64,000 bases of DNA. Origin: Novosphingobium sp. GTDB taxonomy: Bacteria > Pseudomonadota > Alphaproteobacteria > Sphingomonadales > Sphingomonadaceae. The stretch covers positions 558,001-622,000 of the forward strand of contig JADJYM010000016.1 in the NCBI GenBank assembly GCA_016719755.1. The letters are read 5' to 3'. A model generated the notes under the pieces. It was given only the letters and a program-made list of their open reading frames with translations, had not been told where the DNA came from and searched no databases. This document shows positions 28,311 to 37,685 of the stretch, in pieces; the first letter of the stretch is position 1; the number at the start of each line of letters is the position of its first letter. The position numbers and the translations under genes are program-made.

Positions 28311-29707
28311 CCCAGCGGCAGGGTCAGCCGCGCGGTCAGTCCGGCAATCGATCCGTCCGGATTGCGGCGGTTGGCCAGTTCCAGGCCGCCGCCATGCTGT
28401 TCGGCAATGGCGCGGGCCAGGGTCAGCCCGAGCCCCGCACCGCCGGTTGAGCTGTTGCGCGACGGATCGCCGCGCGTGAAGGGCTCCATCATCGCCCCGA
28501 TCCGGTCATCGGGAATGCCGGGGCCGTCGTCCTCGACCCGGATCACGGCCATGGCGCCTTCGCGCTCAAGCGTGATCCGCGCCTCACCGGCATAGCGCAG
28601 CGCGTTGGAGACAAGGTTGCGCAGGCCCCGCCGCAGCCAGGTGACGCGCACCGGCGCGACGATCCGCTCGCCCGGCGTGAAACTTACCGGCTCGCCCATG
28701 TCCTCGAATTCGTCGGCGACCTGGCCGACCAGCGCTTTCAGTTCCGCCGGTTCGCGCGGGTCGCTCGGGCGGCCGACGCGGGCGAGCGAGAGGATGTCGT
28801 CAAGGCTGCGGACGATGTCCTCGATCGTCGCGGCCATCTTGCCGCGCTCGGTTTCGTCCTCGACGCTTTCGATCCGCACCCTGAGAGCGGTGAGCGGGGT
28901 CTTGAGGTCGTGGCCGATCGCGCCCAGCATCACGTCCTTTTCATCGAGCAGCGCGGCGATGCGGTCTTCCATCGCGTTCTGGGCCACGATCAGGCGGCGC
29001 ACGTCGTCCGGGCCCTGCGGCGCCAGCTGTCCGGCGGCATCGCGGGTGCTGGCAAACTGTTCGAGCCGCCCGGTCAGCGCGGCCAGCGGGCGGGTGATCC
29101 GCCCGACGATCAGGGCGATCGCGCCGACCATCAGGCCGTAAAGCAGCAATGTCTGGCCCAGCAGCGAGACCAGCAGGCCCGCATCGCCGTTGCGCATCGG
29201 CATGGCGACGGTGATCCAGCCCTTTTCCGAGGTATGGATCGCGGCGATCATCTGTTCGCGCGCGCGGGCCGGTGCCCGCTCTCCCAGCCGCGCGGCGATC
29301 CGGGCCTCGCGGCGGATCAAGGCGGGGTTTTCGCCGATCGGGCGGTGAACCACGACCACTTCCCTGAGCTCGACGCCCTGATCGGCAAAGACCTCGCGCA
29401 GTTCGTGCTCGGCTTCGCGCTCGCGGGATTCGCCAGGGCGGAGGGGCGAGACGGCGGTGCGTTCGACCCGCAGGCGGCGCGCTTCCGGTGGCAGGTCGCG
29501 CTGGCGAAACTGCCGTCCGCCGAACAGGCCTTCCTCGCGGCCGGCGGCGAACAGGCGGATCGCGGCGGCATGGACCATCGCCGCCTCGCGCCGTTCGGAC
29601 TGGGCCCGCCAGAGCAGCGCGGCACTGATTCCCTGCGCCAGCAGCAGTGCCAGCGCGATGGCGAGCAGCAGCTGGCCTTGCAGACTGCGCGGCATCAGTC
29701 GCTGCAT
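28307..29707 (-). CDS. Two-component sensor histidine kinase
   Basis: 466 residues. Membrane helix at 10-32, an extracytoplasmic sensor region with high Arg/Glu content to about 165, second helix at 180-203 ([15 protein letters not shown]), HAMP linker, then DHp domain with phospho-acceptor H266 (IGHDLKTPL) and ATPase domain with N ([13 protein letters not shown]), DGPGIP and GGAGLGLT. It forms an operon with its OmpR-type regulator (1-base overlap of start and stop). The adjacent EF-hand protein hints at a calcium or metal/envelope signal, which is inference. Confidence 0.9.
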   Translation of the reverse strand: MQRLMPRSLQGQLLLAIALALLLAQGISAALLWRAQSERREAAMVHAAAIRLFAAGREEGLFGGRQFRQRDLPPEARRLRVERTAVSPLRPGESREREAEHELREVFADQGVELREVVVVHRPIGENPALIRREARIAARLGERAPARAREQMIAAIHTSEKGWITVAMPMRNGDAGLLVSLLGQTLLLYGLMVGAIALIVGRITRPLAALTGRLEQFASTRDAAGQLAPQGPDDVRRLIVAQNAMEDRIAALLDEKDVMLGAIGHDLKTPLTALRVRIESVEDETERGKMAATIEDIVRSLDDILSLARVGRPSDPREPAELKALVGQVADEFEDMGEPVSFTPGERIVAPVRVTWLRRGLRNLVSNALRYAGEARITLEREGAMAVIRVEDDGPGIPDDRIGAMMEPFTRGDPSRNSSTGGAGLGLTLARAIAEQHGGGLELANRRNPDGSIAGLTARLTLPLG

Positions 29708-30438
29708 CAGGCCGAAGCCTTGATGCGCCGGACATCGGCGGCCAGCATGTAGCCGCCGCCCCAGACGGTCTGAATCAGGGTGGGATTGCGGCTATCGGCC
29801 TCTACCTTGCGGCGCAGGCGGCTGACCTGGTTGTCGACCGCGCGGTCGAACAGGTGCGCCTCGCGGCCCTGGACCATGTCGAGCAGCCGGTCGCGGTCGA
29901 GCACCTGGCGGGGGTGCTCGAGAAAGGCCATCAGCAGGCGGAATTCGACCGATGAGATGGAAACCATCGCCCCGCTGGGGTCGGTCAGCCGCCGCTTGAG
30001 CGGATCGAGCTGCCAGCCTTCGAATTCGAACAGTTCCTCCTCGGCGGCTGGCGGGCCGGCCTTGGCTGCACGGCGCAGCACCGAACGGATCCGCGCAACC
30101 AGCTCACGCGGCTCGAACGGCTTCACGACATAGTCATCGGCGCCAATCTCCAGCCCGACGATCCGGTCGGTCGCCTCGCCCCGCGCGGTCAGCAGGATCA
30201 CGGGGATCGCCCGGGTTTCGGACAGGTGGCGGCACAGCGACAGCCCGTCCTCGCCCGGCATCATGATGTCGAGCAGCACCAGTTCGGGCGTTTCGGTCTG
30301 GAGGATCGTGCGGGCCTGCGCGGCCGATACGGCCTGGCTCACGGCAAACCCCTGGCGCGAGAGATACTCGGCCAGGGGTTCACGCAGCGCCGCTTCGTCA
30401 TCGACGAGCAGCAGGCGGACCGGTTCGGTATCAGGCAT
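29707..30438 (-). CDS. OmpR-family response regulator
   Basis: 243 residues: receiver domain with acidic pocket (VDDE) and phospho-acceptor D57 (LLDIMMPGEDG), T/K signature LLTARGEA and VKPF, then a winged-helix DNA-binding domain with VDNQVSRLRRKVE. The cognate kinase follows directly. It is transcribed in the same direction as the EF-hand gene that ends 25 bases upstream, so the three may be one operon. Confidence 0.93.
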   Translation of the reverse strand: MPDTEPVRLLLVDDEAALREPLAEYLSRQGFAVSQAVSAAQARTILQTETPELVLLDIMMPGEDGLSLCRHLSETRAIPVILLTARGEATDRIVGLEIGADDYVVKPFEPRELVARIRSVLRRAAKAGPPAAEEELFEFEGWQLDPLKRRLTDPSGAMVSISSVEFRLLMAFLEHPRQVLDRDRLLDMVQGREAHLFDRAVDNQVSRLRRKVEADSRNPTLIQTVWGGGYMLAADVRRIKASA

Positions 30439-30462
30439 GGCCCGTTTCGGTCCCCGGTTCCA

Positions 30463-31074
30463 TCAGGCCCCGGCGGGGGCCGCGCGGCCATGCTGGCCGC
30501 CCTTCATGCCGCGCATATGCTCGCGCATCTTGGCGCGCGCCGCCTTGCGCTCATCCGCCGACATCTGGCCGTCCTTGTTGGCGTCGGCCATGTCGAAGTG
30601 CTTGCCGTGGGCGGCAAGGAACTCGTCGCGGCTGACCGCGCGGTCCTTGTTGGTATCGGCCATGCCGAGCATCATCATCCCGCCGCCGTGCTTGCCGCGC
30701 ATTCCGTGGCCGCGCCGACCTTCTCCGCGCTTGCCTTCGCCCTGCTTGCCCCAGTTCTTGCCCGCGCCGTCGGCGCGCTGGCGCTGGGCGTTGAACTCGT
30801 CGCGGCTGATCGAACCGTTCCTGTCAGTATCGAGCGTGGCGAACATCGCCGCCCGGCGCTCGGTCCGGCGGGCCTCGCGGTCGGCGGCATCGAGCTTGCC
30901 GTCCTTGTTGGCGTCCATCTTCACGAACATCTCGGCCGCGCGGGTCTGCGCTTCGGCGCGGGTCACGGTCTTGTCACCCATGGGATCGCGGCCGGGGCCG
31001 CCCATCGGCTGGGCAATGGCCACACCGCTGGCCGCAAGGGCTACGAGCGACAGGCCGATCAGGGTCTTCTTCAT
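30463..31074 (-). CDS. Periplasmic EF-hand calcium-binding protein
   Basis: 203 residues with a signal peptide (MKKTLIGLSLVALAASGVAIA). Four EF-hand loops are visible: DANKDGKLDAAD, DTDRNGSISRDE, DTNKDRAVSRDE (Gly replaced at position 6) and DANKDGQMSADE. A Gly/Lys/His/Met-rich linker separates the two pairs and could bind other metals. It is probably a calcium buffer or sensor in the envelope, transcribed first in a unit with the sensor kinase genes. Pairs of EF-hand protein and two-component system also occur in other alphaproteobacteria. Confidence 0.87.
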   Translation of the reverse strand: MKKTLIGLSLVALAASGVAIAQPMGGPGRDPMGDKTVTRAEAQTRAAEMFVKMDANKDGKLDAADREARRTERRAAMFATLDTDRNGSISRDEFNAQRQRADGAGKNWGKQGEGKRGEGRRGHGMRGKHGGGMMMLGMADTNKDRAVSRDEFLAAHGKHFDMADANKDGQMSADERKAARAKMREHMRGMKGGQHGRAAPAGA

Positions 31075-31185
31075 CTGCGAAACTCCGGTTTCGAAAGAGT
31101 GGGGAGAAGCCGCCCGGCCCGTTCAAAGGGGGAGGGGGGATGGCCAGGCCGGAGCGGCTTCCTGAGACTTGTTCTAGACCCGCAC

Positions 31186-31232
31186 TGTCGCGCGATTATG
31201 CCGCGAGAGGCAAGATGTGTCGTGATTTGTCG
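31186..31232. promoter_or_regulatory. TGTCG repeats upstream of EF-hand gene
   Basis: TGTCG occurs at 31218-31222 and 31228-31232, exactly one helical turn apart, with another copy at 31186-31190. Tandem 5-base half sites at 10-base spacing are the usual arrangement for OmpR-family regulators. The site is about 144 bases before the EF-hand start. Confidence 0.35.
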
Positions 31233-31271
31233 CAGATTGGCCGGGCCGTTCACCTGCCGGCAAGCGCCTGC

Positions 31272-31643
31272 TCAGCCCATCACAAAGGCGTTGAGCTTGT
31301 TGCCATCGGGATCGCGGAAATAGGCGGCATAGAACCCGCCGTCCCCGCGCGGCCCCGGCGCCCCTTCATCGCTGCCGCCATTGTCCAGCGCGATGGCATA
31401 GATCCGGTCGACCTGCGCCGCGTCCCTAGCCTCCAGCGCGACCATCACGCCGTTGCCGACCGTGGCGGCATTGCCATCGAACGGCTTGGTCGCGGCGATC
31501 CCGGCCGCGCCGCCGGGGGTGCCCCAGGCGATGAAGCTGTCGAATTCCATCATCCGCCCGGTGCCCATTTCCGCCGCGATCGCATCATAGAACCGCGCCG
31601 CCCGCGCAAGGTCGTTGGTGCCCACTGTGACGTAACCGATCAT
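31272..31643 (-). CDS. VOC (glyoxalase/bleomycin-resistance fold) protein
   Basis: 123 residues. Two beta-alpha-beta-beta-beta modules with MIGYVTVGTNDLARAARFYD at the start and YFRDPDGNKLNAF at the end, which matches the metal-binding Glu/His pattern only partly. The family includes glyoxalases, dioxygenases and binding proteins; function is not assignable. ATG at 31643 is the start of conserved sequence. Confidence 0.8.
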   Translation of the reverse strand: MIGYVTVGTNDLARAARFYDAIAAEMGTGRMMEFDSFIAWGTPGGAAGIAATKPFDGNAATVGNGVMVALEARDAAQVDRIYAIALDNGGSDEGAPGPRGDGGFYAAYFRDPDGNKLNAFVMG

Positions 31644-31695
31644 TGGCGTGTCTCCTTCCGATTCGCTGACGGAACAATACAGGAACAAACTGTCC

Positions 31696-33501
31696 CTACA
31701 AGGGCGCGCAGGCCGCCTCCACCCAGGCGCGCACTTCGCCTTCCAGCTGCGGCAGCAGCACATCGGCGACTTTCGCGTGATAGGCGTTCCACCAGGCCAC
31801 CTCGTCGCGGGTAAGCAGGGTGCAATCGACCAGGCTGCGGTCGATCGGCGCGAAGGTCAGCGTTTCAAAGCCTAAGTAGTCCCCCTCGGCTCCGGGGATC
31901 GCGCGCGGTTCGACCAGGATCAGGTTTTCGGTGCGGATGCCGAAATCCCCTGCCTTGTAATAGCCCGGTTCGTTGGACAGGATCATTCCCGGCAGCAGTT
32001 CCTGCCCGGTCCCGGCCTGCCCGCCCTGGGCCTTGGCGATGCGCTGCGGTCCTTCGTGGACCGACAGGAAACTGCCTACCCCGTGGCCGGTCCCGTGGGC
32101 GTAATCGACGCCTGCCTGCCACAGCGCATGGCGCGCCAGGGTATCGAGCTGGCTACCCACGGTGCCGCGCGGGAAGACCGCGGTTGCCAGCGCGATGTGG
32201 CCCTTGAGCACGCGGGTGAAGCGGTCCTTGTGTTCGGCGGTGGGCGCACCGGGCCCGATCCATACGGTGCGGGTGATGTCCGTGGTGCCATCAAGGTACT
32301 GCCCGCCCGAATCGACCAGGTAGATCGAACCCGGCTCGATCCGCCGGTTCGATTCCTCGCTAACCCGGTAATGCGGGCTGGCGGCGTTGGGGCCGGCGGC
32401 GGAGATCGTGTCGAACGAAAGGTCGCGCAGCAGCCCGGTTTCCTCGCGCAGCGCCAGCAGCCTGGCGGCGGCGGACAGTTCGGTTTCGCCGCCCTTTGGT
32501 GCTTCGACCGCCAGCCAGTGCAGGAACCGCGCGATCGCGGCCCCGTCGCGGGCCTGGGCGGCGCGGTGGCCGGCCTGCTCCACCGGGTTCTTGACCGCCT
32601 TTGCCAGCACGGTGGGATCGGTCAGTTCGACCACTTCGGCGCCGGCCCCTTCCAGCGCGGCGAAGACCGCCTGGACCGAACGTTCGGGATCGACGGCCAC
32701 CTTGCGTCCGGCAAGGGCCTTGAGCGCGGGCACGAAGTCCTCGCGCGGGCGGATCGTCACGGCATTGCCAAGGTGCGCGCGCAGCCCGGAGGTGACCTTT
32801 TCCTCCGCGATGAACAGTTCCGCGGTCCCGTCCGCATGGGCCAGGACGAAGGACAGGGCCACCGGGGTGCGCTCCACGTCAGACCCCCGCAGGTTGAGCA
32901 GCCAGGCGACCCCGTCAAGCGCGGAGACCACCGCCGCGTCCAGTCCGCGCGCGGTCAGCCATTCGGCCACCTCGCTGCGCTTGGCTTCGCTCGACTTGCC
33001 GGCGTGCTCAAGGCCGTGGACTTCGGCCGGGGCCAGGCTGGGGGCGGGGCGATCGGCCCAGATCACGTCGATCGGGTTGCCCTCGACCGGTTCCAGCGCC
33101 GCGCCTTTCGCCCGCAGCGCGCGGTTGGCGGCATCGACCCAGGGTTTGCCGTGGAGCCAGGGGTCGAAGCCGATCCGGGCGCCGGGGGGGGCATGGTCCG
33201 CCAGCCAGGCGGCAACCGTGCTCGCGGGGACGGACTGGTATTCGTAAAGCCGCCCGTCCACCTGCTCGCGCACTTGCAGGGTATAGCGCCCGTCGACGAA
33301 CATGGCGGCCTTGTCGGCAAGAACCGCCGCCGTTCCTGCCGATCCGCCGAAACCGGTCAGCCAGGCGAGGCGCTGGGCATAGGCGCCGACATATTCGCTC
33401 ATGTGCTCGTCCGAGATCGGCACGACGAATCCGTCGAGCCCGCGGGCTTTCAGTTCCTTGCGCAGCGCGTCGAGCCGCGCATCATGCGTGTTCATCAGCA
33501 T
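31696..33501 (-). CDS. pepP: Aminopeptidase P family metallopeptidase
   Basis: 601 residues, the long three-domain form of Xaa-Pro aminopeptidase. The C-terminal pita-bread domain carries the metal ligands in LVDSGGQYLDGTTDITRT, GTGHGVGSFL and LSNEPGYYKAGDFGIRTENL. It removes the N-terminal residue next to proline. The ATG at 33501 has AGGAAAA 4-5 bases upstream; an ATG two codons downstream (33495) is the alternative. Divergent from the oligopeptidase gene across 53 bases. Confidence 0.9.
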   Translation of the reverse strand: MLMNTHDARLDALRKELKARGLDGFVVPISDEHMSEYVGAYAQRLAWLTGFGGSAGTAAVLADKAAMFVDGRYTLQVREQVDGRLYEYQSVPASTVAAWLADHAPPGARIGFDPWLHGKPWVDAANRALRAKGAALEPVEGNPIDVIWADRPAPSLAPAEVHGLEHAGKSSEAKRSEVAEWLTARGLDAAVVSALDGVAWLLNLRGSDVERTPVALSFVLAHADGTAELFIAEEKVTSGLRAHLGNAVTIRPREDFVPALKALAGRKVAVDPERSVQAVFAALEGAGAEVVELTDPTVLAKAVKNPVEQAGHRAAQARDGAAIARFLHWLAVEAPKGGETELSAAARLLALREETGLLRDLSFDTISAAGPNAASPHYRVSEESNRRIEPGSIYLVDSGGQYLDGTTDITRTVWIGPGAPTAEHKDRFTRVLKGHIALATAVFPRGTVGSQLDTLARHALWQAGVDYAHGTGHGVGSFLSVHEGPQRIAKAQGGQAGTGQELLPGMILSNEPGYYKAGDFGIRTENLILVEPRAIPGAEGDYLGFETLTFAPIDRSLVDCTLLTRDEVAWWNAYHAKVADVLLPQLEGEVRAWVEAACAPL

Positions 33502-33554
33502 CGATTTTCCTGGTCCGGCTTGCGGGGACAATGGCCGCACCATAGACCGGCCCC

Positions 33555-35609
33555 ATGACACTTGCCACACCCCCCGTCGCCGCGAAGAAGCCGCACAGCT
33601 ACACCCACCACGGCATCACCGTTTCCGACGACTACGCCTGGTTGCGCGATCCCGGCTATCCCGAAGTGACCGACAAGGAGGTTCTGGCCCACCTTGCGGC
33701 GGAAAACAGCTGGTTCGAGGCGCGGATGGGCTCGCGGGCCGGGCGGATCGACGCGCTGTTCAAGGAAATGCGGGCGCGGATCAAGGAGGCCGACAAGTCG
33801 GTGCCGCAAAAGGACGGCGACTACCTCTACTGGATCGAGTTCGAGGAGGGCGCGGAATACAAGAAGTGGTGGCGCAGGCCCGTGGCGGGCGGGCCGGACG
33901 AGCTGATCCTCGACGAGGTTGCCCTGGCCGAGGGGCACGAATACTTCCGGCTGGGAGCGATTTCGGTGTCACAGGACGGGCGGCTGCTCGCCTGGTCGGT
34001 CGACGACAACGGCTCGGAACGCTTCACCGCGCGGATCAAGGACCTGGCCAGCGGCGAAGTTCTGGCGGACGAGATTCCGGGCACGCTGTCCGGACTGGTC
34101 TGGGTCGCGGGGGACAAGGGGCTGGTCTACTCCCTCGCCAACGAGCAGTGGCGCACCGATAATGCCCGCTTGCACTGGCTGGGTCGCCCCTTGGCAGAGG
34201 ACGTCGAGCTTTGCCACGAGGATGACGAGGGCTTCCGCGTCAGTGCCGCCCTTTCGGCCAACGAGGAATGGCTGATCGTCTCCACCGGCGATCACGAAAC
34301 CAGCGAGGTGCGTCTGATCCCCGCCGCCGATCCGCTGGCCAAGCCGCTGCTGGTGCGGGAGCGGGAAAAGGGCGTTGAATACGATGTCGACCTGCACGGA
34401 CAAACGCTGTTCGTCCACACCAACGACAACCACGAGAACTTCCGTCTGGCAAAAGCGCCGCTGTCCAGTCCGGCGGACTGGGAAACGGTCATCGCCGGAT
34501 CGGATGCCTTCTACCTGACCGGGTTCGAGCTGTTCCGCGATTTCTACGTGATCGAGGGCCGCCGCGCCGGGCTCGATTCGGTCGAGCTGCGCTGGTACGA
34601 CGATCCGGCGCGGATCGAGCCGATCGTGTTCCCCGAAGCAAGCTATGTCGCGGGGCTGGGCGATAATCCCGAATGGGCGGTCAGCACCCTGCGTCTGTCC
34701 TATGAAAGCATGGTCAGTCCGGCGAGCGTGCTGGATTACGATGTGGCCACCCGCAGCCTGACGACGCTGAAGGTGCAGGAAATCCCCTCGGGCTACGACC
34801 CCTCGCTCTACACGACCGAGCGGCTGGAAATCACGGCGCGCGACGGAACCAGGGTTCCGGTCAGCGTGGTCTACCGCAAGGACCGCACGCCTGGCGGGCC
34901 GCTGCACCTTTATGGCTACGGGGCCTATGGCATCGCGATCGAGCCGGGGTTTTCGACCACCCGGCTTTCCCTCGTTGACCGGGGCTTTGCCTATGCCATC
35001 GCCCATATCCGGGGCGGGGACGATCTGGGCCGTGCCTGGTACAAGGCGGGCAAGCTGGAGGCGCGCACCAACACCTTCAACGATTTCGTCGATGTCGCGA
35101 AGGGCCTGATCGAGCGCGGCTACACGGCGGCGGGGCGGGTCAGCATTTCCGGTGGCTCGGCGGGCGGCGAGCTGATGGGGGCGGTGATCAATTCCGATCC
35201 CGGCCTGTGGGGCGCGGTGGTGGCCCACGTACCGTTCGTCGACGTGCTGGCGACGATGCTCGATCCCAGCCTGCCGCTCACCCCGGGCGAATGGCCCGAA
35301 TGGGGCAACCCGATCGAGGACAAGGCGGCCTTCGAACTGATCCGGTCCTACTCGCCCTACGATCAGGTCAAGGCGCAGGCCTATCCGCCGCTGCTGGTGA
35401 CGGCGGGCCTCAACGATCCGCGCGTGACCTATTGGGAGCCCGCCAAGTGGGTGGCGAAGCTGCGCGAGCTCAAGACCGACGACAACGAACTGCTGCTCAA
35501 GACCAACATGGGCGCGGGGCATGGCGGCAAGTCGGGCCGGTTCGAAAGTCTGAAGGAAACGGCGGAGGAATTTGCCTTCATCTTGTGGCAGCTTGGGGTG
35601 GAGGAGTAA
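33555..35609 (+). CDS. ptrB: Oligopeptidase B (S9A serine peptidase)
   Basis: 684 residues: N-terminal seven-bladed beta-propeller and C-terminal alpha/beta hydrolase with nucleophile in ISGGSAGGELMGA, oxyanion tyrosine region GYGAYG and catalytic His in NMGAGHGGKSGR. It cleaves short peptides, usually after basic residues, in the cytosol. Two acidic residues typical for oligopeptidase B specificity precede the active site. It is followed by a repeat hairpin and a thioesterase gene. Confidence 0.92.
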   Translation: MTLATPPVAAKKPHSYTHHGITVSDDYAWLRDPGYPEVTDKEVLAHLAAENSWFEARMGSRAGRIDALFKEMRARIKEADKSVPQKDGDYLYWIEFEEGAEYKKWWRRPVAGGPDELILDEVALAEGHEYFRLGAISVSQDGRLLAWSVDDNGSERFTARIKDLASGEVLADEIPGTLSGLVWVAGDKGLVYSLANEQWRTDNARLHWLGRPLAEDVELCHEDDEGFRVSAALSANEEWLIVSTGDHETSEVRLIPAADPLAKPLLVREREKGVEYDVDLHGQTLFVHTNDNHENFRLAKAPLSSPADWETVIAGSDAFYLTGFELFRDFYVIEGRRAGLDSVELRWYDDPARIEPIVFPEASYVAGLGDNPEWAVSTLRLSYESMVSPASVLDYDVATRSLTTLKVQEIPSGYDPSLYTTERLEITARDGTRVPVSVVYRKDRTPGGPLHLYGYGAYGIAIEPGFSTTRLSLVDRGFAYAIAHIRGGDDLGRAWYKAGKLEARTNTFNDFVDVAKGLIERGYTAAGRVSISGGSAGGELMGAVINSDPGLWGAVVAHVPFVDVLATMLDPSLPLTPGEWPEWGNPIEDKAAFELIRSYSPYDQVKAQAYPPLLVTAGLNDPRVTYWEPAKWVAKLRELKTDDNELLLKTNMGAGHGGKSGRFESLKETAEEFAFILWQLGVEE

Positions 35610-35621
35610 TGGTGCCGTTCT

Positions 35622-35691
35622 CTCCGTTTGTGTCGAGCGAAGTCGAGACACGGGTGCTGAGGTGTCTCGACCCTGCTCGATACGAACGGAG
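35622..35691 (+). repeat. Palindromic repeat hairpin carrying the thioesterase RBS
   Basis: Two 30-base arms (35622-35651 and 35662-35691) pair with five G-U or mismatched positions around a 10-base loop. The right arm ends in GGAG, which is continued to GGAGGG (35688-35693), the only Shine-Dalgarno sequence for the ATG at 35698. Thus a transcript from ptrB would hide the RBS in the hairpin. Confidence 0.8.
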
Positions 35692-35697
35692 GGTGGG

Positions 35698-36105
35698 ATG
35701 AACCGCTACCAAAAGACCTTCACCGCTCTGCCCCAGCACATCGACGAGCTGGGCCATGTCAACAACGCGGTCTGGGTTGACTGGATCCAGCAGGTCGCGA
35801 CCAGCCACTGGGCCGCTGTCGCCGCTCCTGAGCATCAGGAGCAATACGTCTGGGTCGTGACCCGGCACGAGATCGACTATCGCGGCAACGTGGGCGAGGG
35901 AGAGAGCGTGACCGCCGAAACCTTCATCCCCGAAGGCCCGACCGGCGCGCGGTTCGACCGACGGGTCGATTTCCGCAATGCGGCGGGCAAGGTGATCGTC
36001 AGCGCAAAGACCACCTGGGCGATCATCGACCGCCCCACCGGGCGGCTGGTGCGCGTGCCCAGGGAAGTGGCCGAACCGTTCCGGCCCTTTGCCAGCGAAG
36101 TCTAG
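35698..36105 (+). CDS. Acyl-CoA thioesterase (hotdog fold)
   Basis: 135 residues. The 4-hydroxybenzoyl-CoA thioesterase-like motif DELGHVNNAVWVDWIQ contains the usual catalytic Asp/His-Asn region, followed by hotdog strands VTRHEIDYRG and ESVTAETFI. It hydrolyses a fatty or aromatic acyl-CoA. The start at 35698 fits the GGAGGG RBS, and the frame overlaps the convergent kinase gene by 4 bases. Confidence 0.87.
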   Translation: MNRYQKTFTALPQHIDELGHVNNAVWVDWIQQVATSHWAAVAAPEHQEQYVWVVTRHEIDYRGNVGEGESVTAETFIPEGPTGARFDRRVDFRNAAGKVIVSAKTTWAIIDRPTGRLVRVPREVAEPFRPFASEV

Positions 36106-37685
36106 TTCGCGGCCAGTGGCACGGTCAGCACGAAGCAGGCGCCCCGTTCGCTCTCCGCCAGTTCCAGCGCGCCGCCGCTCCCTTCTACCAGCGCGCGGGC
36201 GATCGGCAGGCCAAGGCCGGTGCCGCCGCTTTCGCGCCGAGAGGTGAAGAACGGATCGAAGATCCGCTCGCGGTCCGCCTGTGGCACGCCGGGGCCGTTG
36301 TCGCACAGGGTCAGCACGCCAGCCCCGCCTTCGCGCCGGGCGCTGAGCACGACTTCGCCCGCCCCGGCCTGCCGCGCGTTCTCAACCAGTGTCGCCAGCA
36401 CCGTCTCCAGCGCACCTTCATCCATCGCCAGACGGTCCAGCCCGGTCCCGACCTCGCTACGCAGCGCGAACCCTTCACTTGCCACCCCATCGCGCAGCCG
36501 TGCCAGCACGCCCGCGAGCGCCGCGCCCTCGCCAGACGGTCCCCGCGCCATGTCGGCCTTGGCCAGTTCCATCAGTCGGCTGACCAGCCGCGACAGGCGC
36601 TCGCCGTCCGCGGCGATGTTGGCCAGGAAGCGCGCGCGCTCCGCTTCGCTCATCGTCGCGCCATGGTCCTGCAGCAGCTCGATCCCGCCGCGAATGCCCG
36701 CCAGCGGGGTCTTGAACTCGTGGCTCAGCGCGGCGGCGAAATCGCGCAGATAGCGCGAACGCCGGGCGATGGCCCGGGCCATGACCTCGAAATCGTGGTA
36801 GAGGCTGCGGATCTCCTGCACTTCCAGCGTCGGGCGCGCCGGTGCGGCGCTCTGCCCCCGGGCCAGCGCGCGCGCGGCCAGGCTGAGCTGTTCGACCGGG
36901 CGGACGATGGCCCGCGCCAGGATCGCGGTCAGCAGGACCAGCACGGCGAAAATCGCGGCAACCCCGGCGGCGATCTTGCCCCGGTCCTCCCACATCCCCC
37001 GGAACAGCGCCGAGGCCGAGCGCGAAACCAGCACCGCGCCGACCACCTTGCCGCCCGCCCTGATCGGGCGGGCGTGATGCAGGCGGATTGCGGTGGCGCG
37101 GCTGATCCAGTCGAAGGCGGTATCCCGCCGGTAGAAATCGTTGTGGCGCAGCACGGTCACCGCCTGCCCGCGCAATGCCGCGCGGACTTCCGGAAGGTTC
37201 GCCAGGCTCTTGCCGCTGTCGCGCCCGTTCAGCACCGTCCCCGCGCCGTCGAGCAGCAGGATCGAGGCGAGCGTCGCGCGCTTGGTTTCCTCCAGCGCGG
37301 GGGCCATCCGCGTGGCCACGCCCAGCGCCGCGGGGTCGGGCGGTCCTTTGGCAGGTACCGCCGCGGGTCGTTCGGGCAGGACCGGCGAATAGCGCAGGTC
37401 GATATCCGTCTCGGTCTCCTGATAGGGCAGCGACCGGCTGGGGAGGGGCTCCAGGGGCACGGCCACAACGCCCGGCCAGAGCAGCGCCGCGCTTGCCGCC
37501 ATGGCCGCGCCCTGCGCCACCAGCTCGCCCTCGGTACGGCGGATCAGCGCGTTCTCGTAAACCCGCAGACCCAGCGCCGCGACTCCGGGCAGGGCGGCGA
37601 CGAACAGCAGCACGGCCAGCAGCAGCCAGCGCAGGCGCGGGACCGGCCAGAGGCGCGCCGCCAGCCGGCGCAGCGCAGCAATCAT
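36102..37685 (-). CDS. Sensor histidine kinase (CreC-like architecture)
   Basis: 527 residues. Membrane helix near the N-terminus (WLLLAVLLFVAALPGV), extracytoplasmic sensor of about 190 residues, second helix (IAAGVAAIFAVLVLLTAIL), HAMP, dimerisation domain with LSHEFKTPLAGIRGG and ATPase domain with NARQAGAGE, DNGPGVP and GGTGLGLP. The start ATG at 37685 overlaps the stop of the regulator by 4 bases. The arrangement with a multi-membrane protein resembles the CreBCD type, but I cannot confirm that. Confidence 0.88.
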   Translation of the reverse strand: MIAALRRLAARLWPVPRLRWLLLAVLLFVAALPGVAALGLRVYENALIRRTEGELVAQGAAMAASAALLWPGVVAVPLEPLPSRSLPYQETETDIDLRYSPVLPERPAAVPAKGPPDPAALGVATRMAPALEETKRATLASILLLDGAGTVLNGRDSGKSLANLPEVRAALRGQAVTVLRHNDFYRRDTAFDWISRATAIRLHHARPIRAGGKVVGAVLVSRSASALFRGMWEDRGKIAAGVAAIFAVLVLLTAILARAIVRPVEQLSLAARALARGQSAAPARPTLEVQEIRSLYHDFEVMARAIARRSRYLRDFAAALSHEFKTPLAGIRGGIELLQDHGATMSEAERARFLANIAADGERLSRLVSRLMELAKADMARGPSGEGAALAGVLARLRDGVASEGFALRSEVGTGLDRLAMDEGALETVLATLVENARQAGAGEVVLSARREGGAGVLTLCDNGPGVPQADRERIFDPFFTSRRESGGTGLGLPIARALVEGSGGALELAESERGACFVLTVPLAAN

